Positions 19,831-22,639 of a stretch of DNA of 22,639 nucleotides are shown here, one piece after another (position 1 is the first letter of the stretch; the number at the start of each line of letters is the position of its first letter). A model generated the notes under the pieces. It had not been told where the DNA came from. It saw only the letters and a list, made by a program, of their open reading frames with translations, and made no database searches. Source of the stretch: AC-37 sp045805345 (GTDB lineage Bacteria > Actinomycetota > Thermoleophilia > Solirubrobacterales > Thermoleophilaceae); the NCBI GenBank assembly GCA_045805345.1, contig JBJMLK010000100.1, positions 1-22,639 of the forward strand. Reading direction: 5' to 3'. Both the position numbers and the translations under genes were made by a program.

Positions 19831-20634
19831 TCACCGGCTGACCGCCGCGCGGAAGCGGGCGAAGTCCGGCGCGCGCTTGGCCGCGAAGGCCTCGACGCCC
19901 TCGCGCGCCTCGTCCGACTCCACGAACTGCCCGAGGCCGGAGAACGCCACCTGCCCGAGGCCGGCCATGTGCTCGCTGTCGGCGTTGAACGACTGCTTGA
20001 CGAAGCGCAGCGCGGTGGGGGAGAGGGCGAGGATCTCGTCCGCCCAGCGGCGCACCTCGGCGCGCAGCTCGGTGGCGGGCACCACGCGGTTGACGAGCCC
20101 CCAGCGCTCGGCCGTCGCGGCGTCGTACTGGCGGCACAGCATCCAGATCTCGCGGGCGCGCTTCTCGCCGACCACGCGCGCGAGATACGCGGTGCCGAAG
20201 CCGGCGTCGAATGAGCCGACGCGCGGGCCGCTCTGGCCGAACACGGCCGTATCGGCGGCGATCGTGAGGTCGCAGAGCACGTGCAGCACGTGGCCGCCGC
20301 CGATGGCGTAGCCGTTCACGGCCGCGATCACCGGCTTGGGCAGCTCGCGGATCAGGCGGTGGAGCGTCTCGACCTCGAACAGCCCCGACTCCGACGGGCC
20401 GTAGTCGCCGGTCTCGGCGCGCTGCTTCTGGTCGCCGCCGGTGCAGAAGGCCCGCTCGCCTGCGCCGGTCAGGCAGACGACGCCGACCTCGGGGCCGGCC
20501 CACGCGCGCTTGAGGCAGCGGATCAGCTCGTCGACGGTCCGCGCGCGGAACGCGTTCATCCGCTCGGGCCTGTCGATCGTGATCGTGGCGAGGCCGTCCT
20601 CGACCTCGTAGCGGACGTCGGTCAGTTCCTCCAT
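19831..20634 (-). CDS. badI: Crotonase-fold ring-cleaving hydrolase, BadI-like (2-ketocyclohexanecarboxyl-CoA hydrolase)
   Basis: 267 residues from ATG 20634 behind GGAGG; the frame continues upstream but only antisense to the SDR gene. It is an enoyl-CoA hydratase/isomerase-fold protein closest, from memory, to Rhodopseudomonas BadI and to MenB: RPERMNAFRARTVDELI, GAGERAFCTGGDQ, PKPVIAAVNGYAIGGGHVLH, FGQSGPRVGSFDAGFGTAYL, ARVVGEKRAREIWMLCRQYD, SPTALRFVKQSFNAD and EAREGVEAFAAKRAPDFARF. BadI adds water to and opens the ring of 2-ketocyclohexanecarboxyl-CoA to give pimelyl-CoA. MenB (naphthoate synthase) is the main alternative, but the head-to-head BadH-like gene favours BadI. Cytoplasmic. The 48 bases between the two starts are a shared promoter space. 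Confidence 0.8.
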   Translation of the reverse strand: MEELTDVRYEVEDGLATITIDRPERMNAFRARTVDELIRCLKRAWAGPEVGVVCLTGAGERAFCTGGDQKQRAETGDYGPSESGLFEVETLHRLIRELPKPVIAAVNGYAIGGGHVLHVLCDLTIAADTAVFGQSGPRVGSFDAGFGTAYLARVVGEKRAREIWMLCRQYDAATAERWGLVNRVVPATELRAEVRRWADEILALSPTALRFVKQSFNADSEHMAGLGQVAFSGLGQFVESDEAREGVEAFAAKRAPDFARFRAAVSR

Positions 20635-20682
20635 CGGGCCTCCGAATCGTTGTGCTGGTGCATGGCGTGAGAGGATCGTCGC

Positions 20683-21420
20683 GTGTCTGGACGGGTGGCG
20701 CTTGTCACGGGCGGAGGCGGTGGCATCGGCGGCGCGATCGCGGCCGAGCTGGCGGCCGCCGGCTGCGCCGTGGCCGTGGCCGACGCCCGCCCGAACTCGG
20801 CCGGGGCGGTGGCCGACCGGATCGACGGGGCCATGGCCGTGGAGGTCGACGTGACCGAACATGACTCCGTGGTCCGCGCGGTCGCGGACGCGGAGGAGGC
20901 GCTGGGGCCGGTCGAGATCCTGGTCAATGCCGCGGGCTGGGACGAGCTGCGGCCGTTCGTGGAGACGCAGGAGGGGTTCTGGGACCGCGTGATCGCGATC
21001 AACTTCAAGGGCTGCCTGCACACCACCCATGCGCTGCTGCCCGGCATGGTGCAGCGCGGCTTTGGCCGCATCGTGAACATCGCCTCCGACGCCGGGCGGG
21101 TGGGGTCGTCGCTCGAGAGCGTCTACGCCGGGGCGAAGGGCGGCGTGATCGCCTTCACCAAGACGATCGCCCGCGAGGCCGCACGCTCGGGCGTGACCGC
21201 CAACTGCGTCTGCCCGGGCCCGACGCGCACCCCGATGCTCGAGGGGATGACCGCTGAGGGCGGCGAGCGGCTGATCGACGCAATGGTCCGCGCGGTGCCG
21301 ATGCGCCGGCTCGGCGAGCCGGACGACGTCGCCGCCGCGGTCGCCTACTTCGCCTCCGACCGCGCGAGCTTCGTGACGGGTCAGACGCTGTCGGTCAGCG
21401 GCGGCCTGACGATGGCCTGA
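20683..21420 (+). CDS. badH: Short-chain dehydrogenase, BadH-like (2-hydroxycyclohexanecarboxyl-CoA dehydrogenase)
   Basis: 245 residues from GTG 20683 behind AGAGGAT. Classical SDR: nucleotide site TGGGGGIGG, D-V-T after the fourth strand, LVNAAGWD (Ala in place of the second Asn of NNAG), and Y148-x3-K152 with the Ser in IVNIASDAGRVGSSLESVYA. The run LPGMVQRGFGRIVNIASDAG, RVGSS, KGGVIAFTKTIARE, CPGPTRTPML and the ending GQTLSVSGGLTM agree closely with my memory of R. palustris BadH, which oxidises 2-hydroxycyclohexanecarboxyl-CoA to the 2-keto form, the substrate of BadI. The neighbour supports that role. Beta-ketoacyl-ACP reductase (FabG) is the generic alternative. Confidence 0.8.
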   Translation: MSGRVALVTGGGGGIGGAIAAELAAAGCAVAVADARPNSAGAVADRIDGAMAVEVDVTEHDSVVRAVADAEEALGPVEILVNAAGWDELRPFVETQEGFWDRVIAINFKGCLHTTHALLPGMVQRGFGRIVNIASDAGRVGSSLESVYAGAKGGVIAFTKTIAREAARSGVTANCVCPGPTRTPMLEGMTAEGGERLIDAMVRAVPMRRLGEPDDVAAAVAYFASDRASFVTGQTLSVSGGLTMA

Positions 21421-21438
21421 AGGCGCATCGGCTTCCGG

Positions 21439-22587
21439 ATGGCTCGAGCTGGCGGAGGTCGGGCGTTGAGGGCGCCGCTCGTCGCGCTGCTTGGGCTCGC
21501 GCGCGTCGCGGCGGCTCCCGCGGCCGCCCGCCCGTCACCGATCCACGTCGACGGTCACCGCCTCGCCGACGCCCGCGGAAAGACGGTGCGCCTGGTGGGC
21601 GTCGACCGCTCGGGCTCCGAGTACGCCTGCTCGGGTCCGGTCGCCGGCGGCGGGTACGGCTACGGGTTCTGGCAGGGGCCGGTCGACGACGCGTCGATCC
21701 AGGCGATGCGCACCTGGCGCGTGCGCGCGGTGGCGCTCCCGCTCAACGAGGCGTGCTGGCTCGGCGGCTATGGCGGGCTCAACCCGGCGTACACCGGCAA
21801 GCACTACCGCAGGGCGATCGCGGGCTACGTCACGCGCCTCGAGGACCACGGCATCCGGGTGGTGCTGCGGCTCTCGGGCGCGGCTCCGGGCAACCTCGTC
21901 TACGGGAAGGACCCCGAGATCAGCCCCAGCGAGATCCCGATGGCGGACGCCGACCACTCGCTGGCGTTCTGGCGCTCGGTGGCCCGCCGCTTCAAGCACG
22001 ACCGGACGCTGACCTTCCACGCCTTCGACGAGCCGAACGCGATCGGCTGGAGCTGCGCACTGCACGGCTGCATGGCCACGGACCGCCCGGAGGGTCACCC
22101 GCGCTACGGCACCTACAGGGCCGTCGGCCACCAGGCGATCGTCGACGCCATCCGGTCCACGGGCGCCCGCCAGCCGATCGTGATCTCGGGCATCGGCTTC
22201 GCGGGCGACGTGCACCGCTGGGGCCGCTACCGCCCGCACGACCCGCTGGACCAGCTGGTCGTCGGGTTCAACGCGTTCGACTTCACGGGCAACTACCCGG
22301 GCGCGAAGCCTGACCTGGCGCGGCTGGCGAAGCGGCATCCGGTGCTCGTGGGCGGCTTCGGCGACACCGACTGCAACTCGGACTTCAGCCGCGCGCTGAT
22401 GGCATTCGGCGACGCGAACGGGATCTCGTACCTGGCCTGGACCTGGAACACGGTGCAGGACTACGGCGGCTGCTCGAACGCACTGCTCGACGGCGGCGAC
22501 TCCTCGCGGCCGAACCGCGGCTACTACACGGCGCGCCCGAGCGGCTACGGCAAGGGCGTCCGGGCGCACTTCCGCTCGATCGGATAG
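21439..22587 (+). CDS. Secreted GH5 (cellulase-family) protein with altered catalytic residues
   Basis: 382 residues with an Ala/Leu-rich signal peptide (~1-31). The fold is GH5-like: the N-terminal IHVDGHRLADARGKTVRLVG strand with V-D-R-S-G-S-E-Y-A, a V-R-A-V-A-L-P-L-N-E-A-C-W strand, HGIRVVLRLSG, FHAFDEPNAIGW, QPIVISGIGF, and the C-terminal YLAWTWNTVQDYGG. The acid/base Glu is present (E198, in DEP rather than NEP). The nucleophile Glu expected in VxGExG is Gly306 (VLVGGFGDTDC), and the usual His/Tyr of HxY are Asn278 and Phe280. I therefore infer a non-hydrolytic or altered carbohydrate-binding protein, acting outside the cell. It follows the badH-like gene by 18 bases, but a functional link is not evident. 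Confidence 0.82.
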   Translation: MARAGGGRALRAPLVALLGLARVAAAPAAARPSPIHVDGHRLADARGKTVRLVGVDRSGSEYACSGPVAGGGYGYGFWQGPVDDASIQAMRTWRVRAVALPLNEACWLGGYGGLNPAYTGKHYRRAIAGYVTRLEDHGIRVVLRLSGAAPGNLVYGKDPEISPSEIPMADADHSLAFWRSVARRFKHDRTLTFHAFDEPNAIGWSCALHGCMATDRPEGHPRYGTYRAVGHQAIVDAIRSTGARQPIVISGIGFAGDVHRWGRYRPHDPLDQLVVGFNAFDFTGNYPGAKPDLARLAKRHPVLVGGFGDTDCNSDFSRALMAFGDANGISYLAWTWNTVQDYGGCSNALLDGGDSSRPNRGYYTARPSGYGKGVRAHFRSIG

Positions 22588-22639
22588 GGCACCCGCGCCA
22601 AAGCCCTCGAACATTCCGCTAGTTCGGGGGGTGATCCCC

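Noticed and set aside
22626..22639. GGGG-TGAT-CCCC hairpin at the right edge.
   Set aside because: Too short to judge and cut by the window end; it could be half of a longer terminator after the GH5-like gene.
1..22639. tRNA, rRNA, CRISPR arrays, transposase or phage genes.
   Set aside because: None recognised on either strand.

Overview
The window is very GC-rich and almost entirely coding, with short intergenic gaps, many GTG/TTG starts, ATGA/GTGA/TTGA start-stop overlaps and many lipobox (…GC or …AC) lipoproteins. Gene content (actinobacterial-type gas vesicle operon, LppP/LprE-like lipoprotein, pilin-like and cupredoxin-like lipoproteins) points to a high-GC actinobacterium. I would guess the Thermoleophilia (Solirubrobacterales/Gaiellales), but that placement is inference from protein style, not from a marker gene.

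Left part (1-6537): the 3' end of a secreted beta-propeller/PKD protein and an NTF2/SnoaL-like protein read rightward. A leftward run follows: DUF2231-Rieske protein, FKBP-type lipoprotein, a large membrane protein combining zinc ribbon, GAF, GGDEF and HD-GYP (c-di-GMP synthesis plus hydrolysis), an LppP/LprE-like lipoprotein and a small lipoprotein with a type IV pilin-like head.

Centre (6538-13047): a 345-bp divergent control region precedes a compact rightward gas vesicle operon: SRPBCC protein, gvpA, gvpF, gvpG, gvpO, gvpJ, gvpL, gvpS, a second gvpF/L-type gene, gvpK, and a 76-aa protein made of two copies of a DRYPS motif. Overlapping starts and stops tie gvpF-gvpG-gvpO and gvpJ-gvpL-gvpS-gvpF/L-gvpK together. 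SRPBCC and GvpA both end in an acidic block followed by an Arg-rich block. The operon meets, stop codon on stop codon, a leftward pair of alpha/beta hydrolase genes, one fused to a class III nucleotide cyclase.

Right part (15229-22639): a tandem cupredoxin-like lipoprotein with a strong terminator hairpin; a poly-serine lipoprotein coupled to a LOG-family phosphoribohydrolase-like gene, itself coupled to a phospholipase D-like gene; a small conserved hypothetical; a decayed HD-GYP pseudogene; a 112-bp near-perfectly centred palindrome; a divergent pair that looks like badI/badH of cyclohexanecarboxylate (benzoyl-CoA type) ring cleavage; and a secreted GH5-like protein whose catalytic residues are largely replaced.

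Best candidates for something undescribed are the DRYPS duplicated protein and the charged-tail architecture of the gas vesicle operon, the poly-Ser/VPPC lipoprotein, the lipid-anchored pilin-like protein, the 112-bp palindrome and the GH5 pseudoenzyme. All functional statements rest on motif recognition by eye; no database search was run.
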